From: Methylobacterium sp. WL119
Lineage (GTDB): Bacteria > Pseudomonadota > Alphaproteobacteria > Rhizobiales > Beijerinckiaceae
DNA length: 61,758 nucleotides
Assembly: GCF_008039875.1 (NCBI RefSeq)
Contig: NZ_VRUU01000019.1
Span: 1-61,758 of the forward strand
Reading direction: 5' to 3'
The notes under the pieces are model-generated. The model was not told the origin of the DNA. It saw nothing but the letters and a program-made list of their open reading frames with translations, and searched no databases. The first letter of the stretch is position 1. Each line of letters starts with the position of its first letter. Below, piece by piece: positions 10,401-18,900 of the stretch. The position numbers were made by a program, and so were the translations under genes.

Positions 10401-10869
10401 CGACCCGGCCGCCCGCGAGAGCGCCGCGACCGCCTTCGTGGCCGCCCGCGCGCCGTCCTTCTCGCGCCCGAAGCGCGCGGCGATCGTGCAGGCGGCCCTG
10501 AACCTCATCGCGACGCCGGACCTCGCGCCGCTCTTCGCCCGCGAGGCGCGGGCCGAGGTCAGCCTGTCGGGGCGGGTCGTGGTCGCGGGCATCGAGCGGC
10601 CGGTCTTCGGCCGCATCGACCGCCTCGCGGTCGCCGACGGCACGGTGCGGCTCGCCGACTTCAAGACCGGGCGCCCGCCCGCCGAGGGCGCGCCGCCGCC
10701 GCGGCCCGAGACCGCGCAGATCGCCCTCTACGCCCGCCTGCTCGCGCGGATCTACCCGGACCACGCGATCCGCCCGATGCTGGTCTGGACCTCGGGACCG
10801 GTGATCCGGCTCCTGAGCGAGGCGGAGATCGCGGAGGCGCTGGCCGGGCTCGGGCTGGCCGCGGCGTGA
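7417..10869 (+). CDS. addA: Double-strand break repair helicase/nuclease AddA
   Basis: An 1,150-residue UvrD/RecB-type helicase-nuclease, the A subunit of AddAB, which resects double-strand breaks for RecA. Walker A SANAGAGKTKVL lies near residue 31, VDEAQDTNPQQWQIL (motif II) near 400, GDPKQSIYSFQGAEP follows, the helicase motif MTVHGAKGLEAPVV lies near 790 and MTRAADRLVV near 865. The C-terminal RecB-type nuclease is visible as FGRIDRLAVADGTVRLADFKTG near 1,070. Start ATG at 7417 gives MSRQAGEAFVVDPGTEDAQ, matching the family. Unusually, its partner addB is 5 kb away on the opposite strand rather than adjacent. Confidence 0.96.
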   Translation: MSRQAGEAFVVDPGTEDAQRRAADPRASAWVSANAGAGKTKVLTDRVVRLLLDGAAPSRILCLTFTKAAAANMSIRIFRTLGRWVTLGDAALSAELAALTGRTASPNDLDAARRLFARAVETPGGLKIETLHALCERLLHMFPFEANVPARFAVLDENLSREMFANETDQVLAAAIGGDARLGHALDLVTPEATGDALRKAIRQAMAARTVLAARGGLTRQFARLGTALGLAAGQTDASLVETILNGGISDKPAFAERLRTGKATDEKLADGLLAAEAADGRPEALDLYRAVFFTAKDEPKADKSLGTKAASEDVRAALIDERDRLAPLFDALRSARALARTEALFTLAAEIHRRIEAQKAKLGALDFDDLIHKTLDLLARVDAAWVLYKLDRGVDHVLVDEAQDTNPQQWQILDRITAEFATGAGARETLRTRFAVGDPKQSIYSFQGAEPREFATMHGKWKGEARSAKLRFEDVDLKLSFRSTLGVLRAVDATFHLPEHYDGLGFDDAAVGTVHTTARAGAPGTVELWPIAEPVEEVEPDAWAAPVDAPEANAPAIVTARRIARAVRTWVTAGDTSGRVWRPGDVLVLVRKRGPAFEEVIRALKGAGVPVAGQDRLDVGAHIAVADLVSIGRAGLLPADDLTLACALKTPLVGLTDEDLVRIAAGRDRSETLEDALARHADAGDPAAIVGREALAGWIAAAGAQGPFGFYAALLGPGEGRARLVARLGGEAGDAIDVFLLGAAQAEAGADAPSLAGFLARYCAGGRGEAGHTVKRDMESGRDEVRVMTVHGAKGLEAPVVVMIDGCEAPGGNDPPLLVMPGDVPPVWSSAKPYDSEAIGAARETLHARAREEHNRLLYVAMTRAADRLVVAPFRGQTPVGPTAWCEMIRTGMVQAFGEGEAVETAYGPAILWRDGSGPETGTAPAEAAPEPGALPSWLREPVAAEAAPAPPISPSGAMRAADGERQIPPRQADTEARRRGKLIHALLEHLPRLDPAARESAATAFVAARAPSFSRPKRAAIVQAALNLIATPDLAPLFAREARAEVSLSGRVVVAGIERPVFGRIDRLAVADGTVRLADFKTGRPPAEGAPPPRPETAQIALYARLLARIYPDHAIRPMLVWTSGPVIRLLSEAEIAEALAGLGLAAA

Positions 10870-10886
10870 CGCGGCCGCACGTGGCA

Positions 10887-10920
10887 GGGTCCTGAGCGGC
10901 CGGGTCCTGAGCGCCCGGGT
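10887..10920. repeat. Short tandem repeat after addA
   Basis: GGGTCCTGAGCGGCC is followed directly by GGGTCCTGAGCGCCC and then a partial GGGT copy: two full 15-base units. It lies just after the addA stop; no function is apparent. Confidence 0.6.
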
Positions 10921-11006
10921 CCGCGCCTGCGGCGGGGTCCCCCTGCGGAAATGGCGGTTGCGTCTGGGGCCGAGAACCAGCATCAGGCGTCTCGTATTTC
11001 GGGCCG

Positions 11007-11040
11007 TTCGGATCGCCGCCGCCAGGTGGAGCGATCCGAA
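11007..11040. promoter_or_regulatory. Inverted repeat upstream of frmA (possible operator)
   Basis: TTCGGATCG (11007-11015) and CGATCCGAA (11032-11040) are perfect inverted copies 16 bases apart, ending 56 bases before the frmA start. It may be an operator or a leader hairpin; no regulator gene is adjacent. Confidence 0.45.
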
Positions 11041-11096
11041 GCGCCGTCGCCTGTCGACGCCGTCCGTTATCGTCCAGGCACAGGGAACCCGACATC

Positions 11097-12233
11097 ATGA
11101 AGACGCGCGCAGCCGTGGCGTGGGAGGCGAAGAAGCCGCTCACGATCGAGACCATCGACATCGAGGGGCCGAAGGCCGGCGAGGTCCTCGTCGAGGTGAT
11201 GGCCACCGGCATCTGCCACACCGACGCCTACACCCTCTCGGGCCTCGATTCGGAGGGCAAGTTCCCGGCGATCCTCGGCCACGAGGGCGCGGGCATCGTC
11301 CGCGAAATCGGCGCCGGCGTCACCGACCTGAAGGTCGGCGACCATGTGATCCCGCTCTACACGCCCGAATGCCGCGGCTGTAAGTCCTGCCTGTCGCAGC
11401 GCACCAACCTCTGCACCGCGATCCGCGCGACGCAGGGCCAGGGCGTGATGCCCGACGGCACCAGCCGCTTCTCCTGCGTCTCCACCGGCGGCAGCCCGGG
11501 CGGGTCCGACACCCTGTTCCACTACATGGGCTGCTCGACCTTCTCGAACTTCACCGTGCTGCCGGCGATCGCGCTGGCGAAGATCCGCGAGGACGCCCCC
11601 TTCGACAAGGTCTGCTACATCGGCTGCGGCGTCACCACCGGCATCGGCGCGGTGATCTACACCGCGAAGGTCTGGCCCGGCGCCAACGTCGTGGTGTTCG
11701 GCCTCGGCGGCATCGGCCTCAACGTGCTCCAGGCCGCGCGGATGGTGGGGGCCGACAAGATCATCGGCGTCGACATCAATCCCGACAAGCAGGAGATGGC
11801 GCGCAAGTTCGGGATGACCCACTTCATTAACCCGAAGGAGGTCGGCAACGATCACGTCGTCGCGGCGATCCTCGACGCCACCGGCGGCGGCGCCGACTTC
11901 TCGTTCGACTGCACCGGCAACGTCCACGTGATGCGCCAGGCGCTCGAGTGCTGCCACCGCGGCTGGGGCGAGTCGATCGTCATCGGCGTGGCGGAGGCCG
12001 GCAAGGAGATCTCGACCCGCCCGTTCCAGCTCGTCACCGGCCGCGTCTGGAAGGGCTCGGCCTTCGGCGGGGCGCGCGGCCGCACCGACGTGCCGAAGAT
12101 CGTCGACTGGTACATGGAGGGCAAGATCAACATCGACGACCTGATCACCCACACCATGCCGCTCGACGAGATCAACCACGGCTTCGACCTGATGCACGAG
12201 GGCAAGTCGATCCGCTCGGTGGTGCTGTACTAG
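11097..12233 (+). CDS. frmA: S-(hydroxymethyl)glutathione dehydrogenase / class III alcohol dehydrogenase
   Basis: A 378-residue cytosolic zinc enzyme oxidising S-hydroxymethylglutathione (formaldehyde plus glutathione) to S-formylglutathione with NAD. The catalytic zinc ligands are visible in [13 protein letters not shown] and [13 protein letters not shown] and the later [14 protein letters not shown]; the structural zinc Cys cluster is [16 protein letters not shown]. The Rossmann motif is [15 protein letters not shown]. Length and sequence fit class III ADH. It is followed 111 bases later by fghA, the next enzyme of the pathway. Confidence 0.97.
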   Translation: MKTRAAVAWEAKKPLTIETIDIEGPKAGEVLVEVMATGICHTDAYTLSGLDSEGKFPAILGHEGAGIVREIGAGVTDLKVGDHVIPLYTPECRGCKSCLSQRTNLCTAIRATQGQGVMPDGTSRFSCVSTGGSPGGSDTLFHYMGCSTFSNFTVLPAIALAKIREDAPFDKVCYIGCGVTTGIGAVIYTAKVWPGANVVVFGLGGIGLNVLQAARMVGADKIIGVDINPDKQEMARKFGMTHFINPKEVGNDHVVAAILDATGGGADFSFDCTGNVHVMRQALECCHRGWGESIVIGVAEAGKEISTRPFQLVTGRVWKGSAFGGARGRTDVPKIVDWYMEGKINIDDLITHTMPLDEINHGFDLMHEGKSIRSVVLY

Positions 12234-12259
12234 GACCGACACTCGGACCGACGCGCGCT

Positions 12260-12285
12260 TCCCTCCCCCCCTCTGCGGGGGAGGG
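12260..12285. repeat. Dispersed GC-rich palindrome, copy 1
   Basis: TCCCTCCCCC and GGGGGAGGGA frame a six-base loop CCTCTG-type centre between frmA and fghA. Related copies occur at 15925, 36741, 36852 and 59148, so it is a dispersed intergenic palindrome of the REP type. It may form a hairpin in the frmA-fghA message. Confidence 0.65.
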
Positions 12286-12344
12286 AGGAGCCTGTATCGA
12301 CCCATCGGCCGGTAACGGCCCCAGAGCCCCCAGGAGATCACCCC

Positions 12345-13178
12345 ATGGAAACCGTCTCGAAGGCCCTCTCGCACGGTGGCGTCCAGGGCGTGTACAAGCA
12401 TGACGCGACGACCACCGGCTGCCCGATGACCTTCGCGGTCTTCGTGCCGCCCCAGGCCAAGGACGGCCCGGTGCCGGTGCTGTGGTACCTCTCGGGGCTG
12501 ACCTGCACCCACGCCAACGTCATGGACAAGGGCGAGTACCGGCAGGCCGCCGCTCGCCACGGCGTGATCGTCGTCGCGCCCGACACCTCGCCCCGCGGCG
12601 AGGGCATTCCCGACGAGGCCGGCAACTGGCAGTTCGGCTCCGGCGCGGGCTTCTACCTCGACGCGACGCAGGCACCCTATTCCGCGAACTACCGGATGTG
12701 GAGCTACGTCACCGAGGAGCTTCCGGCGCTGGTCGCGAAGAACTTCCCCGCCGACATGAGCCGCCAGGGCATCTTCGGCCACTCGATGGGCGGGCACGGC
12801 GCGCTCACGATCGCGCTGACCTATCCCGACCGCTTCAAGTCCTGCTCGGCCTTCGCGCCGATCGCCCAGCCCTCCACGGCGGGCTGGTCGAAGCCGGCCT
12901 TCGAGAAGTATCTCGGCACGGACGCGGCGGCCTGGCGCGCCCACGACGCCACCGCGCTGATCGAGGACGGGCACCACTTCCCCGAGTTCCTCGTCGACCA
13001 GGGCACCGCCGACAGCTTCCTTCAGGACGGGCTGCGGCCGTGGCTGCTGGAAGAGGCCTGCAAGAAGGCCGGCATCGCGCTGACCCTCAACATGCGCGAG
13101 GGCTACGACCACTCCTACTTCTTCATCTCCAGCTTCATGGACGACCACATCGCCTGGGCCGCCGCCCGGCTGAAGTGA
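12345..13178 (+). CDS. fghA: S-formylglutathione hydrolase
   Basis: A 277-residue esterase-D-type alpha/beta hydrolase splitting S-formylglutathione to formate and glutathione, completing the pathway begun by FrmA. The nucleophile motif GHSMGGHGALTIAL, the early PVLWYLSGLTCTHANVM, the ADSFL acid region and the catalytic His in YDHSYFFISSFMDDH are all present. Start METVSKALSHGG follows AGGAGATCACCCC. A strong terminator follows the stop. Confidence 0.97.
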   Translation: METVSKALSHGGVQGVYKHDATTTGCPMTFAVFVPPQAKDGPVPVLWYLSGLTCTHANVMDKGEYRQAAARHGVIVVAPDTSPRGEGIPDEAGNWQFGSGAGFYLDATQAPYSANYRMWSYVTEELPALVAKNFPADMSRQGIFGHSMGGHGALTIALTYPDRFKSCSAFAPIAQPSTAGWSKPAFEKYLGTDAAAWRAHDATALIEDGHHFPEFLVDQGTADSFLQDGLRPWLLEEACKKAGIALTLNMREGYDHSYFFISSFMDDHIAWAAARLK

Positions 13179-13180
13179 CA

Positions 13181-13220
13181 AAAAACCCTCCCGCGATCGG
13201 GCGATCGCGGGAGGGTTTTT
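13181..13220 (+). terminator. Rho-independent terminator after fghA
   Basis: A 14-base-pair stem (CCCTCCCGCGATCG with its complement) with a two-base nominal loop, preceded by five A and followed by five T. It begins right after the fghA stop and, being A/T-flanked on both sides, could also stop transcription from the right. Confidence 0.92.
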
Positions 13221-13380
13221 GCTTTCGGCGTCGTCACGACGGCTCACGCCGCGACGGCACGCGTCGAACGATGATCGCGGTCGTCCCATCCATGAGGCCT
13301 TCGGCGGACATCGGGCCTCGACGTGCAGGATGACAGGGATGGACCGCGTCGCGGTGTCCCCGCCGGCGGCCGGCCTGAAA

Positions 13381-13626
13381 TCAGCGCAGGGCCGTGACCT
13401 GCACGGGCGCCGCGTCCGCGACCTGCGACGGGGTCTGATCCGCCAAGTAGATCCGGCCGCCGACGAACAGAAGCGCCAGAGCCCAGAACACCAGGGCCGC
13501 ACGGCGCGTCTCGCGGTAACTGCCGGCTGCGCCCACGGCCTTCGCATCGACGCAGGCGCGCGGCATCTCCATCGGCTCGCCGAAGGGATCGTAGGCGGTC
13601 GTGCGCTGGTCGAGCTGGGCGGTCAT
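13381..13626 (-). CDS. Small single-pass membrane protein of unknown function
   Basis: An 81-residue protein. I chose the ATG at 13626 (MTAQLDQRTTAYDPFGEPME) because upstream codons are unlike protein. The polar N-half is followed by a positively charged stretch RETRR, one membrane segment AALVFWALALLFVGGRIYLA and a short tail. No enzyme motif is seen. It is divergent from the YeiH-like gene and convergent with fghA. Confidence 0.6.
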   Translation of the reverse strand: MTAQLDQRTTAYDPFGEPMEMPRACVDAKAVGAAGSYRETRRAALVFWALALLFVGGRIYLADQTPSQVADAAPVQVTALR

Positions 13627-13781
13627 GATGGGAGATGTCGCGCTTGGCCGCCGCCGGATCAATGGTTGCGTCTTCCGAAGATTCCTTGACAAAGAGAGGC
13701 TTCTTCTCCGCCGGATCGCCGGTGTGGAAGTTCGTTCCTCGACGCATCCCCGGGTGCGGAATCCGCCGAGCGAGAGGCCGC

Positions 13782-14861
13782 GTGACCGCAGACTCGAAGC
13801 CGATGACCCCGCCCGCGCACGCCGCGCCCACGGTCGCCGCCGGCCCGTTCGCGCTGCTGCCGGGCATCCTCGTCTGCGTCGCGATCACCGGGATCGCGAT
13901 GGGCGTGCAGGCGGTCGAGGAGCGCGCGCTCGACCATCCGTATATCGAGGCGCTGGTGATCGCGATCCTGCTCGGAATCGCGCTCCGCAGCGCGTGGGTG
14001 CCGGGGGCGCGCTTCCGCAGCGGCATCGCCTTCAGCGCCAAGCAGCTGCTCGAGCTCGCCGTGACGCTGCTCGGCGCCTCCCTGAGCCTCGGGGCGATCG
14101 TCGCCTCCGGCCCGGCGCTGCTCACCGGCATCGTCGGCACGGTGATCCTGACGATCGCGGCGAGCTACGGCATCTGCCGCCTGCTGGCGCTGCCGGCGCG
14201 GATGGCGATCCTCGTCGCCTGCGGCAACGCGATCTGCGGCAACTCGGCGATCGCCGCCGTCGCCCCGGTGATCGGGGCCGACAACAAGGACATCGCCGCC
14301 GCGATCGCCTTCACCGCCGTGCTCGGCGTGCTGATGGTGCTCGGCCTGCCGCTGTTCGTGCCGTTGGCCCACCTGTCCGACAACCAGTACGGCGTGCTCG
14401 CCGGGCTCACCGTCTACGCGGTGCCGCAGGTGCTGGCCGCCACCGTGCCGGTGAGCCTCGCCAGCACCCAGGTCGGCACCCTGGTCAAGCTGGTGCGCGT
14501 GCTGATGCTCGGCCCGGTGGTGCTCGCCTTCTCGCTGATCGCCCGCCGGCTGCCGGCCGAGGGCGGCGCGGCGGCCCGGCCCGGGCGCCTGAGCCTGACC
14601 AAGCTCGTGCCGTGGTTCATCGTCGGCTTCCTGGTGCTGGCGAGCCTGCGCTCCCTCGGCCTGATCCCCGACGCGGCCGCGCTTCCGCTGACGAGGCTCG
14701 CCGGCATCCTCACCATCGTCTCGATGGCCGCGCTCGGCCTGGGCGTCGACGTGCGCATCCTCGCGCGCGTCGGCGGACGCGTCACCGCCGCCGTCACCGG
14801 CTCGCTCCTCGTGCTCATCGGCATCAGCCTCGTGCTGATCCGGGCCCTCGGCATCGCCTGA
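13782..14861 (+). CDS. YeiH/YadS-type (UPF0324) putative sulfate exporter
   Basis: A 359-residue membrane protein with about ten segments. GTG at 13782 is preferred because GAGAGG lies just upstream; an ATG seven codons later (13803) is possible. Family marks: HPYIEALVIAILLGIALR, FSAKQLLELAVTLLGASLS, CGNAICGNSAIAAVAPVIGA, and AVPQVLAATVPVS. The family is annotated as putative sulfate exporters, mainly from genetic context; the substrate here is not shown. The DapA-like gene follows after 77 bases. Confidence 0.85.
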   Translation: MTADSKPMTPPAHAAPTVAAGPFALLPGILVCVAITGIAMGVQAVEERALDHPYIEALVIAILLGIALRSAWVPGARFRSGIAFSAKQLLELAVTLLGASLSLGAIVASGPALLTGIVGTVILTIAASYGICRLLALPARMAILVACGNAICGNSAIAAVAPVIGADNKDIAAAIAFTAVLGVLMVLGLPLFVPLAHLSDNQYGVLAGLTVYAVPQVLAATVPVSLASTQVGTLVKLVRVLMLGPVVLAFSLIARRLPAEGGAAARPGRLSLTKLVPWFIVGFLVLASLRSLGLIPDAAALPLTRLAGILTIVSMAALGLGVDVRILARVGGRVTAAVTGSLLVLIGISLVLIRALGIA

Positions 14862-14938
14862 GCGGCTGCGACGCCACCGCCGAGTCGGTCTATCGTCCGC
14901 GTTCCTCGTCCCGACGCCGTCACGAAGGATCAAACCCC

Positions 14939-15877
14939 ATGCGCCTCGATGCCTCCGAACGCGGCGTCTTCCCGATCGCCCCGACGCCGTTCCACCCGGA
15001 CGGCCGCATCGACCACAACTCGATCGACCGGCTGACCGACTTCTACGCCGCGAACGGCGCCACCGGCCTCACCGTGCTCGGGGTGATGGGCGAGGCGCCC
15101 AAGCTCGACCAGGGCGAGGCGCTCGACGTCGCCCGACGCTTCATCGTGCGGGCGAAGGGCCTGCCGGTGATCGTCGGCGTCTCGGCGCCGGGCTTCGCCG
15201 CGATGGCGTCGCTGGCCCGCAGCGCGATGGATGCGGGCGCGGCCGGGGTGATGATCGCGCCGCCCAGTTCCCTGCGCACGGACGACCAGATCGTCGCCTA
15301 CTACGCGCAGGCCGCCGAGGCGATCGGCGCCGACGTGCCGTTCGTGATCCAGGACTATCCCCTCACCTTCACCGTGGTGATGACGCCGGGCGTGATCCGC
15401 CGGATCGTCAACGACAACCCGGCCTGCCGGATGCTCAAGCACGAGGACTGGCCGGGGCTCGAGAAGATCTCGGCTTTGCGCGGCTTCGAGGCGGAGGGCT
15501 CGATGCGGCACATTTCGATCCTGTGCGGCAACGGCGGCCTGTTCCTCGATTTCGAGACCGAGCGCGGCGCCGACGGGGCGATGACCGGCTACGCCTTCCC
15601 CGACATGCTCGCCGACGTGGTCCACCTCTCGGCCGCCGGCGAGCGCGACGCCGCCCACGACCTGTTCGACGCCCATCTGCCGCTGCTGCGCTACGAGCAG
15701 CAGCCCGGCATCGGGCTGGCGGTGCGCAAATACGTCATGGCGCGCCGCGGGCTGATCGCCTCCGCCGCCCAGCGCAAGCCCGGCGGCACACTGGGCCCGA
15801 AGGCGGTCGCCGAGGTCGAGTACCTGCTCGGCCGGCTCGCCCGCCACGATCCCCGCGCGGCGCTGGCGCCGGTCTGA
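14939..15877 (+). CDS. DapA-superfamily aldolase/lyase (not DapA itself)
   Basis: A 312-residue TIM-barrel class I aldolase. The conserved GVMGE loop, the Tyr in VIQDYPLTF and the Schiff-base Lys in CRMLKHEDWPG are all in the positions expected for the dihydrodipicolinate synthase superfamily, so a pyruvate-type Schiff base is likely. The carboxyl-binding GT/S-T-G-E signature of true DapA is changed, so this is more likely a sugar-acid or hydroxy-acid aldolase. The ATG lies 13 bases after AAGGA. Confidence 0.85.
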   Translation: MRLDASERGVFPIAPTPFHPDGRIDHNSIDRLTDFYAANGATGLTVLGVMGEAPKLDQGEALDVARRFIVRAKGLPVIVGVSAPGFAAMASLARSAMDAGAAGVMIAPPSSLRTDDQIVAYYAQAAEAIGADVPFVIQDYPLTFTVVMTPGVIRRIVNDNPACRMLKHEDWPGLEKISALRGFEAEGSMRHISILCGNGGLFLDFETERGADGAMTGYAFPDMLADVVHLSAAGERDAAHDLFDAHLPLLRYEQQPGIGLAVRKYVMARRGLIASAAQRKPGGTLGPKAVAEVEYLLGRLARHDPRAALAPV

Positions 15878-15924
15878 AGCCTCGGTTCGCCGACGGATAG
15901 ATTCGGAGGCTGCTCTCGCGCCTT

Positions 15925-15950
15925 TCCCTCCCCCCACTGCGGGGGAGGGA
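15925..15950. repeat. Dispersed GC-rich palindrome, copy 2
   Basis: TCCCTCCCCC and GGGGGAGGGA around CACTGC, between the convergent DapA-like gene and addB. Same element as at 12260; it lies where a breakpoint of the proposed addA inversion would fall. Confidence 0.65.
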
Positions 15951-15989
15951 GACGCGTGCATCCGCTCCGATCGACCGGAGGCAACCGGA

Positions 15990-18900
15990 TCAGCCCTCGC
16001 CATCTCCCCCGAGCGACCATTCGCCGACGCGGGCGAGGTGGTCGTAGTCGCCGTAGGACTTGGCGTACTTCGCGTAGGGCCGCGAGGTGTAGGCGGCCTG
16101 CCCGGTCATGAAACGGGCGACGAGCCCCCTCAGGCGGGTGGCGTGCTCCTCGACGATCTCCGCCACGGTGCGCGGATCGCCCTTCGGCGGCTTCACGGCC
16201 AGCGGCACGAACGGCTTCCGCCCGCCCGAGGCGTGGACGTAGAGCAGGTCCGGCGTCGCGTTCGTCGCCGGAAACCCGTCGAACGCGCCGTGCATCAGCA
16301 TCGCCGCCTCCAGGGTGAGCTGCGGTGAGAAGCCGGCAAAGATCTCGCGGGCCGAGGGCGGCGCACCGGTCTTGAAGTCGACGATGCAGGCGCCGTCCGC
16401 CCCGCGCTCGATCCGGTCGGCGCGCGCCCGGAGCGTGAAGGTCTCAGGCCCGAGCGGGATCGCCCACCGTCCGAAGATCTCGGGCTCGACCCGCGCGAGG
16501 GTCGCCCGCCGCGCGATCTCCCAGGGAAGGTAGACGGCGGCCATGCGCTCGTAGCGCGGCCACCACTCGGCGTAGAGCTCGGGGTAGGTGTCGGCGGTGC
16601 CGGCGAAGGCCTCGACCGCGATCTGGTTGAGCCGTTCCCAGGCGATTGCGGGATCGGGCAGCGCATCGGGATAGCGCTCGGCGAATCGGCCGAAGATCGC
16701 GTGGATCATGGTGCCGCGGTCCCCCGCGCCGGGCCGCTCGGCCACCGCCTCGAGCGGATCGAGCCCGAGCACGTGGCGGGCGAAGACGGCGTAGGGGTCG
16801 CGCACCAGCGTCTCGATCTCGGTGACGCTGAGGCTGCGCGGGAACAGGGCCGGGTCGGGCTTGGGCTTCGGCTGGGTCAGGCGCGGCTGCGCGGGCGCCG
16901 TGTCGAGCACGCGCGCATAGCCGGCAAAGCGCCGGCCGGCGTCGAGGGTGGCCGCCCAGGCCGCCTCACCGGCGAAGGCGCGGATGCGCTGGAGAAAGCG
17001 CGACGGCACGGTCGGCGAGCCCTCGCGCTTGGCCGCGCGGGTGATCACCGCGTCGCGGCAGCCGAGGGCCTGGACGAAGTCGTGCGCCGCCTGGCCGAGC
17101 TGGCGCTCGGGCGGGTTGAGGCCGATGCGTTCGCGCATCGGCCGGTTGAGGAAGGAATCCGTGGTGGTCTTGCCGGGCCAGACGCCCTCGTCGAGCCCGG
17201 CGAGCACGACGCGGTCGTAGTGCATCAGGCGCGATCCGAGCGGATCGAGGATGCTCAGGCGCGGATGCGGCGCCGGCCCGGCGCAGGGCACGGTGCGATC
17301 GGCGGCGAGCGTAGTAAGGAAGGCGGGGTAGTCGTCGAAGCTCCCCGGCAGCAGCGCCGCGTCGGCCTCGGCGCGGTGGCCGACGAGGTTCCGCACGTCG
17401 TCGAACAGCGTGTCGAGGCAGTTCAGCGAGGCATCGGCGATCGGCTCGGCCACCTCCGCCGGCCGCGCCAGCAGCGCCTCGCACACCTCGGCATGGAGGC
17501 GCGCCGCCTCGACGAGATCGCAGGCGGCCGCCTCGGCGCCGCAGGAGCCGGCGAACGCGGCGAGCGGTGCGAACGCGGCCTCGAGCTGATCGAGGATCGT
17601 CGCCGCCAGGTCCCAATCGCGGTCGCCGAGGCGCTGCTTGGCCCGGGGCTGGTGCCTGTGCGGGGCGGCGCGCTGGACGGCGAGCGCATCCTTGAGCCCC
17701 TGGAAGCTGCCGGCCGGCGCCGGGCCGCGCAGCACGCCGATCTCCAGGGCCGCCGCGCCGCGCACGACGTCGCCGCGCGGGAGGCCGAGGCCGACCAGCG
17801 GATGGGCCAGGAGCGCGATGATCCGCGCCGGGATCGCGTCGCCCTGCTCTCGGTGGAGGTCGACGGCGAGTTCCGCCGAGAGGCGCGCCATCCGGCCCGC
17901 CGCGCTGCGGCTGAGCGCGAGACCAGCGCCGTCCTCGGCGACGATATCCCAGCGGGCGAGCTCGGCGGCGACCCGCATGGCGAGCGCCCGGTCGGGCGTG
18001 ATCAGCGCGGCGGTCCGGCCCGGCGCGGCGAGCGCCTCGCGCAGGGCGACGGCGGCCATCAGCGCCTCGTCGCGCTCGTCGGCCGCCTCGGCGACGGCGA
18101 GCCCCGCCAAACCCTGCCGGCCGAGGGTCTCGCGCGCCGTCCCGTCGAGGCGCGCCCAGGCATCCGTGGTCTCGGCCGGGCGCAGGGCCTGCGACAGCAG
18201 CGCGGCGCGGGCGGTCACCTCGGGATCGTGGCCGCCGAGGTCGACGACCGCGTCCCGCGCGACGCCGAGGCAGCCGGGGCCGAGCAGCCGATGCAGCACG
18301 GCCTGCGGGTGGCCGTGGGCGATCTCGCGCTCGAAGCCGGCGCCGGTCTCGATCGCGTCCCAGCCGGCCGCGTCGAGATCGAGGTCGAGGCCGGGGAGCA
18401 CCACCGCGCCGTGCGGCAGGCCCGCCACCGCGGCGATGAGCTTGGCGGTGGCCGGCACCGAGCCGGTCGAGCCGGCGATCACCACCGGGTCGCGCGGACG
18501 CTCGCGGGTGAGGCGGGCGGCCTCCGCCAGCACGAGGTCGCGCGCCCGCGAGACCGGATCGGTAAGGCCGCGCTCCGCCAGGATCCGCGGCCAGTTCTCG
18601 GCGGCGATCCGGACGAAATCGAGGGTCAGGCCGAAATAGCGCGAGTACTCGGCCTCGACGGCACCCGCGATCTCGGACCAGGGCAGGCCCTCGACGGTCA
18701 GCGCGTCCATCAGCCCTTCGAGGTCGGCGGCGAGCGCCACCGCGTCGGCGGGCGAGGCCGGCACCAGGAACGGCACCTCCTCGTCGATCGGCAGCAGCGA
18801 GCGGTCGACCGCCTGCGCCCAGGACTGCACCAGCCGGGCGAGGATCAGCCGGCGCTCGAGCTTCTGCATCTCCGGGTCGAGGCCAACGGCGGCGTTCGCG

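Noticed and set aside
10887..10920. Short tandem repeats after addA as a CRISPR remnant
   Set aside because: The units are contiguous with no spacers and only two full copies exist.
6508..10983. A 1,491-codon open frame on the minus strand opposite addA
   Set aside because: Only its last 228 codons resemble protein (the DUF1275 gene). The rest is Arg/Gly/Ala/His-rich sequence of the kind produced opposite a GC-rich gene, and addA on the plus strand has clear motifs.
13179..13380. A possible small gene after the fghA terminator
   Set aside because: Short frames lack ribosome-binding sites and protein-like composition; only the terminator is convincing.
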